8,467 nucleotides of DNA from Acidimicrobiia bacterium (GTDB lineage: Bacteria > Actinomycetota > Acidimicrobiia > Acidimicrobiales > CATQHL01): the NCBI GenBank assembly GCA_021296435.1, contig JAGWAK010000061.1:5450-13916 (forward strand). The letters run 5' to 3'. The notes beneath the pieces are model-generated. The model was not told where the DNA came from and did not search any database. It saw nothing but the letters and a program-made list of their open reading frames with translations. The position numbers and the translations under genes were made by a program. Positions 1-5,529 of the stretch are shown here, piece by piece (position 1 is the stretch's first letter; every line of letters starts with the position of its first letter).

Positions 1-376
1 CGGCGTCGGCGACGATGGTCTGGGCCGCGGCCTGCCCACCGTCGCTCGAACAGAACTCGTCGAGGCCGGCGCCGAGGTGCACCTCGAAGCCGTGGATCGG
101 ACCGAAGTCGGAGATGGCCAACTCCACGCCGCGCTGGTTGGCAAGACCCAGCCAGGTGACGTCGCCTGTGATGGCGTTGAGCGAGCGGATCTGGATTGCG
201 TCCCCCTCGGCGACCTCCACGATGCCGAGTGAACCGCCGTCGACGGGGTCCGGGGTCGCAGCGATGGTTGCCTCCTCGCCACCAGCGCACGCTGACGCCA
301 GGACAGAGGTCGCCAACAGCACGCCCCCCACGAAACAGGGTCGAGTCCGCCGTCGCAGTCTGCTCACAGCCCCCAT
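1..376 (-). CDS. Branched-chain amino acid-type ABC transporter substrate-binding lipoprotein, N-terminal part (runs off left edge)
   Basis: The minus-strand reading frame is open from an ATG at 376 to the window edge, giving about 125 residues; the C-terminal part lies outside. It begins with a basic n-region (RLRRRTR), a hydrophobic stretch at residues 15-29, and a lipobox-like LASAC with Cys at residue 30. This suggests a lipoprotein anchored on the outer face of the membrane. After a short G/E/D/P-rich linker comes a segment typical of type I periplasmic binding proteins of the LivK class: IRSLNAITGDVTWLGLANQR, then GVELAI and HGFEV, then a CSSDGGQAAAQTIVAD segment. Such proteins capture amino acids or other small carboxylates or amides for an ABC importer; the ligand cannot be read here. 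An in-frame ATG at 403 is an alternative start and would add nine residues. Neither start has a clear Shine-Dalgarno site. The gene is divergent from the catabolic cluster. Confidence 0.85.
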   Translation of the reverse strand, partial: MGAVSRLRRRTRPCFVGGVLLATSVLASACAGGEEATIAATPDPVDGGSLGIVEVAEGDAIQIRSLNAITGDVTWLGLANQRGVELAISDFGPIHGFEVHLGAGLDEFCSSDGGQAAAQTIVADA

Positions 377-435
377 TTTGGTCGATGGTCGTGCAGAGGG
401 CATCGACCTGCATGGACCAGGTGGGAGACAGGTGG

Positions 436-464
436 AAAGTATTTGTTACTATTGAATGACCGGT
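436..464 (-). promoter_or_regulatory. Possible promoter for the binding-lipoprotein gene
   Basis: This is the most AT-rich patch of the divergent intergenic region. On the minus strand it reads TTCAATAGTAACAAATACTTT, with TACTTT (441-436) fitting a TANNNT -10 box 33-60 bases before the candidate starts. No good -35 box is visible. A small hyphenated inverted repeat, AGTA-N5-TACT (438-450), lies inside it and could be an operator half-site pair, but arms of four bases are weak evidence. Bases 465-530 between this patch and the next promoter-like site are GC-rich and show nothing I can name. Confidence 0.3.
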
Positions 465-530
465 GGGGCCGGCTCAGGCTCCTGCCTCTGTGCCCGGACT
501 CGGAGCGGTGGTGCTCCCAGCCCGCCGATC

Positions 531-560
531 GTGAACCCGGAAATCCGGCGACTATAGGGT
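531..560 (+). promoter_or_regulatory. Candidate promoter with a palindrome in the spacer, upstream of the LLM/SDR genes
   Basis: GTGAAC (531-536) could act as a weak -35 box and TAGGGT (555-560) as a TANNNT-type -10 box, 18 bases apart; an overlapping reading of the -10 is TATAGG (553-558). A perfect palindrome CCGGA-AA-TCCGG (537-548) lies between the boxes, where a repressor would block polymerase. Transcription would begin about seven bases after the -10, next to the ATG at 568, so the transcript could be leaderless. All of this is read by eye. Confidence 0.4.
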
Positions 561-567
561 GAGCGCC

Positions 568-684
568 ATGCTGCGACGCTCCGCAACGAGTCAGGGTGCG
601 TCGCCGATCGATCGGGGCCCCCGCAGCGAGGACGAGCAGGCAGCGCTGTTCGCCCGGAACGCCGAGCGCTTCGGTCGCGTCTGA
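568..684 (+). CDS. Possible 38-residue small ORF, leaderless, upstream of the LLM oxidoreductase
   Basis: This short frame opens with ATG eight bases after a TAGGGT -10-like box, so it could be translated from a leaderless transcript. It ends with TGA 20 bases before the LLM start. The product is polar and charged: an Arg-rich start (MLRRSATSQG), a middle PIDRGPRSEDEQ, and an amphipathic-looking end (ALFARNAERFGRV). There is no signal peptide and no membrane segment. Third codon positions are about 80% G/C, as in the flanking genes, but a GC-rich spacer would also give this. I recognise no family. It could be a leader peptide coupled to the next gene, a real small protein, or chance. The LLM frame is also open through this stretch but offers no start codon. 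Confidence 0.35.
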   Translation: MLRRSATSQGASPIDRGPRSEDEQAALFARNAERFGRV

Positions 685-704
685 GTCGCTGGAACGAGCA
701 GACC

Positions 705-1793
705 ATGTCCGATTCTTCGAACCCCGGCCCCATCGGTGAGAGTGCGGCCACTGTCCCGCCGCTGCGGCTCGGGATCTGCCTGTGGAACCAGGCGCTCGAG
801 TGGTCTGACGTGCTGGAGACCGCCCGGCTCGTCGAGCAACTCGGTTACGACCACCTGTGGATCTGGGATCACTTCCTCTCGATCTACGGGGAGCCGGACC
901 AGTCTGTGTTCGAGGCGTGGTCCACCCTGGCGGGGTTGGCAGCCTCCACCGAGCGGCTGCAACTCGGACCGCTGGTGACCGCCAACACGTTCCGGTCGCC
1001 GGCTCTGCTGGCCAAGATCGCCACCACCGTGGATCACATCAGCGACGGCCGGGCCATCCTCGGAATCGGAGGCGGCTGGTTCGAGTTGGAGCATCGCGCC
1101 CACGCCATCGATTTCGGCAGCGGCGCCGGCGAGCGCCTCGACCGGCTCGACGAGGCCGTGGGGCTCATCCGTGCCTTGCACAGGGGCGAGGAGGTCACAA
1201 CCGACGGGCCGTACTACGCCGTGCAGGGCCTCCGCCACGTGCCTCGGCCGGTGAGGGGCAGCGTGCCGGTCCTCGTCGGTGGCCGCGGCAAGCGCAAGAC
1301 GCTGCGCACGGTGGCACGCCACGCGGACATCTGGAACGCCTACGGCACACCTGCCGAACTGGTCGAGCACGACGAGGTGCTGCTGGACCACTGCGCGGCG
1401 GTTGGCCGGGATCACACCGAGATCGAGCGGTCGGTGCAGGCCAAGGTGATCGTGCGCGACAGCCGGGCGGCCGCCGAGGCGGCGTTCGGTCGGATGCTGG
1501 CGCACAACAGGACCATCTGGACGGGAACCGGCCAGGGCGCTGAGCCGGACATGACGAACCGCCGTGTCTTCCCCGATCCGGATTCCAGCATCTGGCTCGG
1601 CAGCCCCGCCGAGTTGGCGGAACTGATCGCCGGGTACCGGGCGGTCGGGTTCGGCACCGTGATCGCCGAGATTCCGGCGCCTTATGACCGCGAATCGATC
1701 GAACGCCTCGCCGGGGAGGTGGCGCCGCTGGTGGACGCTGACCGCTGGGGTTCCGCGGGGCCGCCGAACGCCGACGACGGGTCGCACCGCTAG
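705..1793 (+). CDS. LLM class flavin/F420-dependent oxidoreductase
   Basis: This 362-residue protein belongs to the luciferase-like monooxygenase superfamily, (beta/alpha)8 barrels that bind FMN or reduced F420. Visible marks are the LGICLWNQ first strand (residues 22-29), GYDHLWIWDHF (47-57), an LGPLVTANTFRSP segment (87-99) with the family's usual start of the third strand, and LGIGGGWFELEH (119-130) followed by IDFGS, as in F420-dependent actinobacterial members. VPVLVGGRGKRKTLR and HADIWN follow, as expected for the C-terminal half. A ~20-residue Ser/Pro-rich N-terminus precedes the barrel and is probably disordered. It may oxidise or reduce an alcohol, aldehyde or imine with F420, or oxygenate with FMN; the sequence does not decide. 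The ATG at 705 has only a weak ribosome site (GGAACGAG, 691-698) and is the only usable start in its frame. Ten bases separate its stop from the SDR gene, so the two are surely co-transcribed. Confidence 0.9.
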   Translation: MSDSSNPGPIGESAATVPPLRLGICLWNQALEWSDVLETARLVEQLGYDHLWIWDHFLSIYGEPDQSVFEAWSTLAGLAASTERLQLGPLVTANTFRSPALLAKIATTVDHISDGRAILGIGGGWFELEHRAHAIDFGSGAGERLDRLDEAVGLIRALHRGEEVTTDGPYYAVQGLRHVPRPVRGSVPVLVGGRGKRKTLRTVARHADIWNAYGTPAELVEHDEVLLDHCAAVGRDHTEIERSVQAKVIVRDSRAAAEAAFGRMLAHNRTIWTGTGQGAEPDMTNRRVFPDPDSSIWLGSPAELAELIAGYRAVGFGTVIAEIPAPYDRESIERLAGEVAPLVDADRWGSAGPPNADDGSHR

Positions 1794-1797
1794 GAGG
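1792..1797 (+). promoter_or_regulatory. Strong ribosome binding site for the SDR gene, overlapping the LLM stop
   Basis: AGGAGG begins inside the TAG stop (1791-1793) of the LLM gene and lies six bases before the ATG at 1804. It fixes the SDR start and indicates translational coupling of the two genes. The long upstream extension of the SDR frame inside the LLM gene is therefore not coding. Confidence 0.85.
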
Positions 1798-1803
1798 CAG
1801 GGC

Positions 1804-2553
1804 ATGCTGCAACGACTCGAAGGCAAGAGCGCCGTCGTCACCGGCGCCGGACGCGGTCTCGGCGCAGCGGTTGCCGAACTGTTCTCGCAGCAGGGTGCCC
1901 GGGTTGCGGTCTCCGACGTGGATGCGGCCTCCGCCGGCGCCACGGCAAGCCGCATCCTCGACAGCGGGGGCGAGGCATTCGGCCTGCAAGCCGATGTGAC
2001 CTCCGAGGAGGACGCCGAACGGCTGGCGGCGCTGGCCGTGGAGCGCTTCGGTGCTCTGGACGTGCTCGTGAACAACGCGGGGATCGCCAGCGCCGGAACC
2101 GTCTGTGAGGTGACGCCGGAGGAATGGGACCGGGTCATGGCGATCAACCTGAAGGGCTCCTACCTGTGCTCCCGCTACGCGGTACCGCACATGGCCCGGG
2201 CTGGAGGTGGCTCAATCGTGTGCATCTCCTCGGCATCCGGTGTCATCGGTCAGCAGGCGCAGGTGGCCTACAACGTGTCGAAGCACGGGGTCATCGGACT
2301 GGTGCGCTGCATGGCCCTCGACCATGCCGCCGACGGCATCCGGGTGAACGCGGTCTGCCCGGGCGTGATGCGGACCCCGATGCTGGACGCACTGAGCGCC
2401 GAGCAGCTTGATGCCCTCGAGGCGATGCACCCGCTCGGCCGGATCGCCGAGCCGGAGGAGATCGCCGAGGCGGTGCTGCACCTCGCCGCTGACGAGTCTT
2501 CGTTCACGACCGGCGGTGTGTTCCTCATCGACGGTGGCCTCACGGCGATGTAG
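1804..2553 (+). CDS. Classical short-chain dehydrogenase/reductase (SDR), probably NAD-dependent
   Basis: The product is 249 residues, the usual length of a classical SDR. The Rossmann dinucleotide motif TGAGRGLG is at 13-20, Asp38 ends the second strand (VAVSDVD), which favours NAD(H) over NADP(H), and D64-V65 contacts adenine. NNAG is at 90-93. The catalytic set is Asn115, Ser143 (in the ISSASG run), Tyr156 and Lys160 (YNVSK). VCPGVMRTPM (224-233) is the usual PG motif after the sixth strand, and the end (FLIDGGLTAM) is the normal dimer/tetramer C-terminus. It therefore interconverts a secondary alcohol and a ketone, or acts on a related hydroxyacid or sugar; the substrate is unknown. Since the LLM gene lies directly upstream with overlapping translation signals, the two probably act in consecutive redox steps. 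An acetoin/2,3-butanediol-type role would fit the E1 genes downstream but is only a guess. Confidence 0.95.
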   Translation: MLQRLEGKSAVVTGAGRGLGAAVAELFSQQGARVAVSDVDAASAGATASRILDSGGEAFGLQADVTSEEDAERLAALAVERFGALDVLVNNAGIASAGTVCEVTPEEWDRVMAINLKGSYLCSRYAVPHMARAGGGSIVCISSASGVIGQQAQVAYNVSKHGVIGLVRCMALDHAADGIRVNAVCPGVMRTPMLDALSAEQLDALEAMHPLGRIAEPEEIAEAVLHLAADESSFTTGGVFLIDGGLTAM

Positions 2554-2569
2554 ACCTCCCGCGTCCCTC

Positions 2570-2597
2570 TTGCGCAGGTCGGGGCGGCCATTATGCT
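2570..2597 (+). promoter_or_regulatory. Candidate promoter for the VOC-E1-lipoyl operon
   Basis: TTGCGC (2570-2575) and TATGCT (2592-2597) are spaced by 16 bases in the 121-base gap after the SDR gene. The start would fall near 2604, giving a leader of about 70 bases. That leader contains a G7 run and a GC-rich hairpin: CGCC-t-CGG (2619-2626) pairs with CCG-GGCG (2631-2637) around a four-base loop. The hairpin has no T-tract, so I do not call it a terminator. The -10 is good; the -35 matches the consensus only in TTG. Confidence 0.45.
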
Positions 2598-2674
2598 CGC
2601 GACAGGGAGGGGGGGCAGCGCCTCGGGCCGCCGGGCGCGACGTTGCCACCAGCACGATCACAAGGAGTGTGTGC

Positions 2675-3124
2675 ATGAAGGTCAAGACGTTCGACCACAT
2701 GGCGGTCACGGTCAGCGACACGGAGAGGGCGCTGGAGTTCTACGTGGGCAAGCTCGGACTGCGGCTGGCCGAGAACCACCAACTCGAAGGCGACAAGGTG
2801 GACGAGGCCAACGGGCTGAATGGCGCCCGTGCGCAGTCCACCCGGCTGCTGGCGCCGGAGAGCCCCGATGTCCTGATCGACCTGCTGGAGTACTACGAGC
2901 CCGAGGGGCAGACGCACATCACCCCCATGGGCTCGGTGGGCTCCTGCCACTTCGCCCTGGTGGTGGATGATCTGCCGGGCGCGGTGGAGGAACTCAAGGC
3001 GAAGGGTGTGCCGTTCATATCCGGGCCCGTCAACTTCGAGTTGACCGAGGGTTCGGTCAGCGTGTGCTTCTGCACGGACCCCGACGGTAACTACGTCGAG
3101 CTCATGGAGGAGTACGAGCATTAG
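2675..3124 (+). CDS. VOC family (glyoxalase/bleomycin resistance fold) metal-dependent protein
   Basis: The 149-residue product has the two paired beta-alpha-beta-beta-beta modules of the vicinal oxygen chelate superfamily. Module one starts FDHMAVTVSDTERALEFYVG (6-25); module two starts CHFALVVDDLPGAVEELKAKG (91-111). All four expected metal ligands are visible: His8, Glu72 (LLEYYEP), His92 and Glu142 (DPDGNYVELMEE). It is thus probably an active metalloenzyme of the lyase, isomerase, epimerase or dioxygenase kind rather than a binding-only resistance protein. The start at 2675 has a clear AAGGAG site (2662-2667) with a seven-base spacer; the longer frame upstream is an artefact of GC-rich sequence. 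It is followed after 39 bases by the E1 alpha gene. Processing of a thiol adduct, a 2-oxo acid precursor or a CoA ester are all possible; I cannot choose. Confidence 0.9.
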   Translation: MKVKTFDHMAVTVSDTERALEFYVGKLGLRLAENHQLEGDKVDEANGLNGARAQSTRLLAPESPDVLIDLLEYYEPEGQTHITPMGSVGSCHFALVVDDLPGAVEELKAKGVPFISGPVNFELTEGSVSVCFCTDPDGNYVELMEEYEH

Positions 3125-3163
3125 CTCGCTGTCGGCCGCCACCGTCGCCCGAGGCGGTGTGAC

Positions 3164-4123
3164 ATGACCGCGCCGGCCCAGGGGGTCCTGCGTTCGTGGC
3201 TGGAGCAGATGATCCTCATCCGCCTGGCCGAGGACAAGGTCATGGAGATCTACATGCAGGGTCTCGTGCCCGGCACGGTTCATCTCTGTCAGGGTCAGGA
3301 GGCCGCTTCGGTCGGAGCGATCGGAGCGCTCACCGCCGACGACTGGTTGCTGTGCACTTACCGGGGCCATCACCACGCCCTGGCTCGAGGCATGGGTCTC
3401 GAGGCCTTCTTCGCGGAGATCATGGGACGCGACAGCGGCGCCTGCGGTGGGATGGGGGGTTCCAGCTACGTGATCGACGCCTCCCTGGGGATGATCGGCT
3501 CGCCGGCCATCATCGGTGCCGGTATCCCGGTGGCGACCGGCGCGGGCATGACCGCTCGCCTGCGGGGTGAGGACCGCATCGCCATGTGCTTCTTCGGCGA
3601 CGGGGCGTGCAACATCGGCGCTTTCCACGAGGCGCTCAACATGGCGCAACTCTGGCGCTCGCAGGTGGTCTTCTGTATCGAGAACAACCAGTACGGCGAG
3701 TACACGCCATTCCGGGACTCCACCGCCCTGCCGCCGGAGGCCCCCATCGCGCACCGGGCCACCGCGTACGGCATGGCGCACACCGTTGTCGACGGCCAGG
3801 ACGCCGTTGCCGTGCACGAGGTCGTGGCACAGGCCCGGGCGAGCGCGGTGGCCGGTGACGGCCCGACGCTGATCGAGGCTCGGACCTACCGGTATCGCGG
3901 CCACTCGCGCACCGACCCGGGGGCCTACCGGCCTCCCGGTGAGCTCGACGCCTGGAGGCAACGCGATCCCATCGGCATCCTGGCCGAGCGCATCGGGGCG
4001 GCAGGTGAGGTCGAGGACATCCGCGAGCGGCTGCAGCAGGAAGTGGACGACGCGGCCGCCCGCGCCGCCACTGGGCCGTGGCCGACCCTGGAGCAGGCTC
4101 GGGGCTATGTCTTCGCCGACTGA
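3164..4123 (+). CDS. Thiamin-diphosphate 2-oxo-acid dehydrogenase-type E1 component, alpha chain (acetoin/pyruvate dehydrogenase family)
   Basis: This 319-residue protein has the length and order of bacterial E1 alpha chains of the AcoA/PdhA type. The N-terminal helix contains MILIRLAEDKVMEIYMQG; HLCQGQEAASVGA (40-52) and TYRGHHHALARG (65-76) follow. The ThDP motif starts FFGDGACNIGAFHEALN, with GDG at 145-147 and the closing Asn-Asn at 174-175, 26 residues later. The loop YRYRGHSRTDPG (242-253) is the conserved region that carries the regulatory phosphorylation site in eukaryotes. The oddity is at 98-102: GGSSY replaces the usual GGSMH, so the conserved His is Tyr102. The ATG at 3164 follows GAGG (3151-3154); a CACCG/CGGTG stem (3140-3159) may partly mask that site. 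The gene overlaps the beta-chain gene by 17 bases. Function: with the beta chain, decarboxylation or cleavage of a 2-oxo acid or acyloin and transfer of the acyl group to lipoate. Confidence 0.92.
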   Translation: MTAPAQGVLRSWLEQMILIRLAEDKVMEIYMQGLVPGTVHLCQGQEAASVGAIGALTADDWLLCTYRGHHHALARGMGLEAFFAEIMGRDSGACGGMGGSSYVIDASLGMIGSPAIIGAGIPVATGAGMTARLRGEDRIAMCFFGDGACNIGAFHEALNMAQLWRSQVVFCIENNQYGEYTPFRDSTALPPEAPIAHRATAYGMAHTVVDGQDAVAVHEVVAQARASAVAGDGPTLIEARTYRYRGHSRTDPGAYRPPGELDAWRQRDPIGILAERIGAAGEVEDIRERLQQEVDDAAARAATGPWPTLEQARGYVFAD

Positions 4124-5123
4124 GTCCTCGCCGCCGTCGCCCGCCGGTGCGGAGGTGATCACGTATCGGGAGGCCATCCGGCTGGCCCTCGACGACGCCA
4201 TGGCGGCCGACGAGACGGTCCTGCTGCTCGGCGAGGACATCGCCAAGGCTGGGGGACCCTTTAAGACGACGGTCGGGCTGTACGAGAAATACGGCGCCGG
4301 CAGGGTCTTCGACACGCCGATCGCCGAGAACGGCTTCTGCGGCATTGCCCTGGGCATGGCGCTCACGGGTCTGCGGCCGGTGACCGAGATCATGTTCAGC
4401 GATTTCCTGCCGACCGCCTTCGACGCCATCGCCATGGAGTTACCGCGCTGGCGGTTCATGTCGGGGGGGCAAACCTCGGCGCCGGTCACCGTGCGCGCCA
4501 GCGGCGGTGGGGGAGGTCGGTTCGGCGCCCAGACCTCCAGCACCGGCGAGTCCTGGTTCCTGCAGTTCTACGGCCTCAAGGTGGCCGCGGCCGGATCCCC
4601 CCAAGGCGCTTACGGGCTGCTCCGCGCCGCCATCGCCCACAACAACCCCGTGGTGGTGTTTGACCACAAGGCCATGCACCTGCGGAAGGGCCCGGTCGTG
4701 CGCGGCGACGACCAACTGGCCGAGGTCGGCAAGGCGGTCGTGGTGCGCCCCGGCAGCGACGTCACGGTCGTCGCGTCCTTGTTGATGGTGCATCGATCAC
4801 TCGAGGCGGCCGAGGAACTGGCTGAGGAGGGAATCGATGTCGAGGTGATCGACGTCTCCTGGTTGCGCCCCCTCGACATGGCGACCGTGGCGGAGAGCGT
4901 GGCACGCACCGGACGCCTCGTCATCGCCGAGGAGCAGTACCACGATGGCGGTTGGGGATCCGCCATCATTTCCCGTCTCGCCACCTCCGGTTCAGCACTG
5001 GCGGCGCCGCCGGTCGCGGTCAGCATGCCCGAGGTCCTCATCTCGCACAGCCCGCCCCTGGAGGACGCGATGATCCCCAGCGCGGCGAGGATCGCCGACG
5101 CCGTCCGCTCGGTTCGCGCCTGA
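4107..5123 (+). CDS. Thiamin-diphosphate 2-oxo-acid dehydrogenase-type E1 component, beta chain
   Basis: The 338-residue product pairs with the alpha chain to form the alpha2beta2 E1 enzyme. It shows ITYREAIRLALDDAM (18-32), LLGEDIA (40-46), DTPIAENGFCGIALGMALTG (69-88) with Glu74 at the position of the ThDP-activating glutamate, and GLRPVTEIMFSDFLPTAFDAI (88-108). The C-terminal transketolase domain carries VVVRPGSDVTVVA and the DVSWLRPLD run. The striking point is at 138-146: RFGAQTSST replaces the GAQHSQ-type motif, so the normally invariant active-site His is Thr143 (codon ACC, 4533-4535). The start used here is the ATG at 4107, inside the end of the alpha gene; it gives a 15-residue Ser/Pro-rich leader before the domain. 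A GTG at 4155 is an alternative. The stop TGA overlaps the ATG of the lipoyl gene. The substrate class is uncertain; acetoin, pyruvate or branched 2-oxo acids are the nearest models. Confidence 0.92.
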   Translation: MSSPTESSPPSPAGAEVITYREAIRLALDDAMAADETVLLLGEDIAKAGGPFKTTVGLYEKYGAGRVFDTPIAENGFCGIALGMALTGLRPVTEIMFSDFLPTAFDAIAMELPRWRFMSGGQTSAPVTVRASGGGGGRFGAQTSSTGESWFLQFYGLKVAAAGSPQGAYGLLRAAIAHNNPVVVFDHKAMHLRKGPVVRGDDQLAEVGKAVVVRPGSDVTVVASLLMVHRSLEAAEELAEEGIDVEVIDVSWLRPLDMATVAESVARTGRLVIAEEQYHDGGWGSAIISRLATSGSALAAPPVAVSMPEVLISHSPPLEDAMIPSAARIADAVRSVRA

Positions 5124-5368
5124 TGCGCGTTCCGGTTCACATGCCCAAGCTGGGCTACGACATGGTCGAGGGGCGGATCGAGTCCTGGCTGGTGGACGTG
5201 GGCGCCGCGGTCCGACGCGGCGAACCTCTCGCCGAGATCGAGACCGACAAGATCGTCATCGAGATGGAGGCACTCGCCTCCGGCACTCTCGTTGAGATCG
5301 TGCATCTGGCCGGTGAGGACATGATCCCGGTCGGCGAGGTCATCGGCTACCTCGACGACGGCAGTTGA
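5123..5368 (+). CDS. Free-standing lipoyl carrier protein (single biotinyl/lipoyl domain)
   Basis: The 81-residue product is exactly one lipoyl domain and nothing else. It begins MRVPVHMPKLGYDMVEG and has the beta-turn motif EIETDKIVIEM, with Lys43 as the expected lipoylation site; flanking Gly27 and Gly33 are the usual ones. A biotin domain would show MKM around the lysine, so lipoate is favoured. In normal complexes this domain is the N-terminus of E2 and is followed by a subunit-binding domain and an acyltransferase core of over 200 residues. Here a TGA follows the domain, and no frame downstream shows those parts before the transporter gene. The start shares TGATG with the E1 beta stop, so translation is coupled. 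Role by inference: the swinging arm that accepts the acyl group from the neighbouring E1; its acyl acceptor and reoxidising enzyme must be encoded elsewhere. Confidence 0.92.
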   Translation: MRVPVHMPKLGYDMVEGRIESWLVDVGAAVRRGEPLAEIETDKIVIEMEALASGTLVEIVHLAGEDMIPVGEVIGYLDDGS

Positions 5369-5369
5369 A

Positions 5370-5385
5370 CCGCCTTCGCCGGCGG
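5370..5385 (+). terminator. Possible weak terminator hairpin after the lipoyl gene
   Basis: CCGCC (5370-5374) pairs with GGCGG (5381-5385) around a six-base loop, starting two bases after the lipoyl stop. There is no T-tract, so intrinsic termination is doubtful. It supports an operon end only because a promoter-like box follows at 5422. Confidence 0.25.
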
Positions 5386-5421
5386 CCGCGCACGGCGGAG
5401 ACCCCGCGGGAGACCGACCGC

Positions 5422-5447
5422 TAGGCTCACCACCTCGCAGGGTGGTG
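5422..5447 (+). promoter_or_regulatory. Candidate -10 box followed by a perfect 7-base inverted repeat, upstream of the MFS gene
   Basis: TAGGCT (5422-5427) fits the TANNNT pattern. Directly after it, CACCACC (5428-5434) and GGTGGTG (5441-5447) form a perfect inverted repeat with a six-base spacer. This is the position of a repressor operator over the transcription start, or of a hairpin at the 5' end of the transcript. No convincing -35 box is visible. A second, weaker stem, GTCCC-N7-GGGAC, lies at 5466-5482 in the rest of the leader. Confidence 0.35.
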
Positions 5448-5529
5448 TGCCACGCGGCCCGGTCCGTCCCGACGTGTGGGACCGGCACGAGTTCGGCGCC
5501 CATGTGGAGTGCTTCGGTTGGGTGGCCGG

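Noticed and set aside
591..2147. A 518-residue open frame on the minus strand opposite the LLM and SDR genes
   Set aside because: It is the antisense shadow of two clear enzymes in high-GC DNA; its translation is Arg/Pro/Ala-rich with no recognisable domain.
2605..2617. The G-rich run before the VOC gene as a quadruplex or phase-variable tract
   Set aside because: It is a single run of GGGAGGGGGGG type with no set of four spaced G-tracts, and it lies in an untranslated leader.
2591..4543. A 650-residue open frame on the minus strand opposite the VOC and E1 genes
   Set aside because: It covers three well-supported genes, is rich in His, Arg, Val and Gly as antisense frames are here, and shows no family motif.
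3164..5123. Assignment of the E1 pair as acoA/acoB (acetoin dehydrogenase)
   Set aside because: Overall resemblance is real, but the SMH and QHSQ positions differ and no acoC/acoL or acoin regulator is present, so a specific symbol is not justified.
5123..5368. A biotin carrier (BCCP-like) reading of the small domain protein
   Set aside because: The lysine sits in ETDKI, a lipoyl motif, not in the MKM motif of biotin carriers, and the partner genes are E1 chains, not a carboxylase.
4610..5503. A 297-residue minus-strand frame across E1 beta, lipoyl gene and the following gap
   Set aside because: Low-complexity Ser/Thr/Arg/Ala composition; opposite strand genes have exact catalytic motifs.
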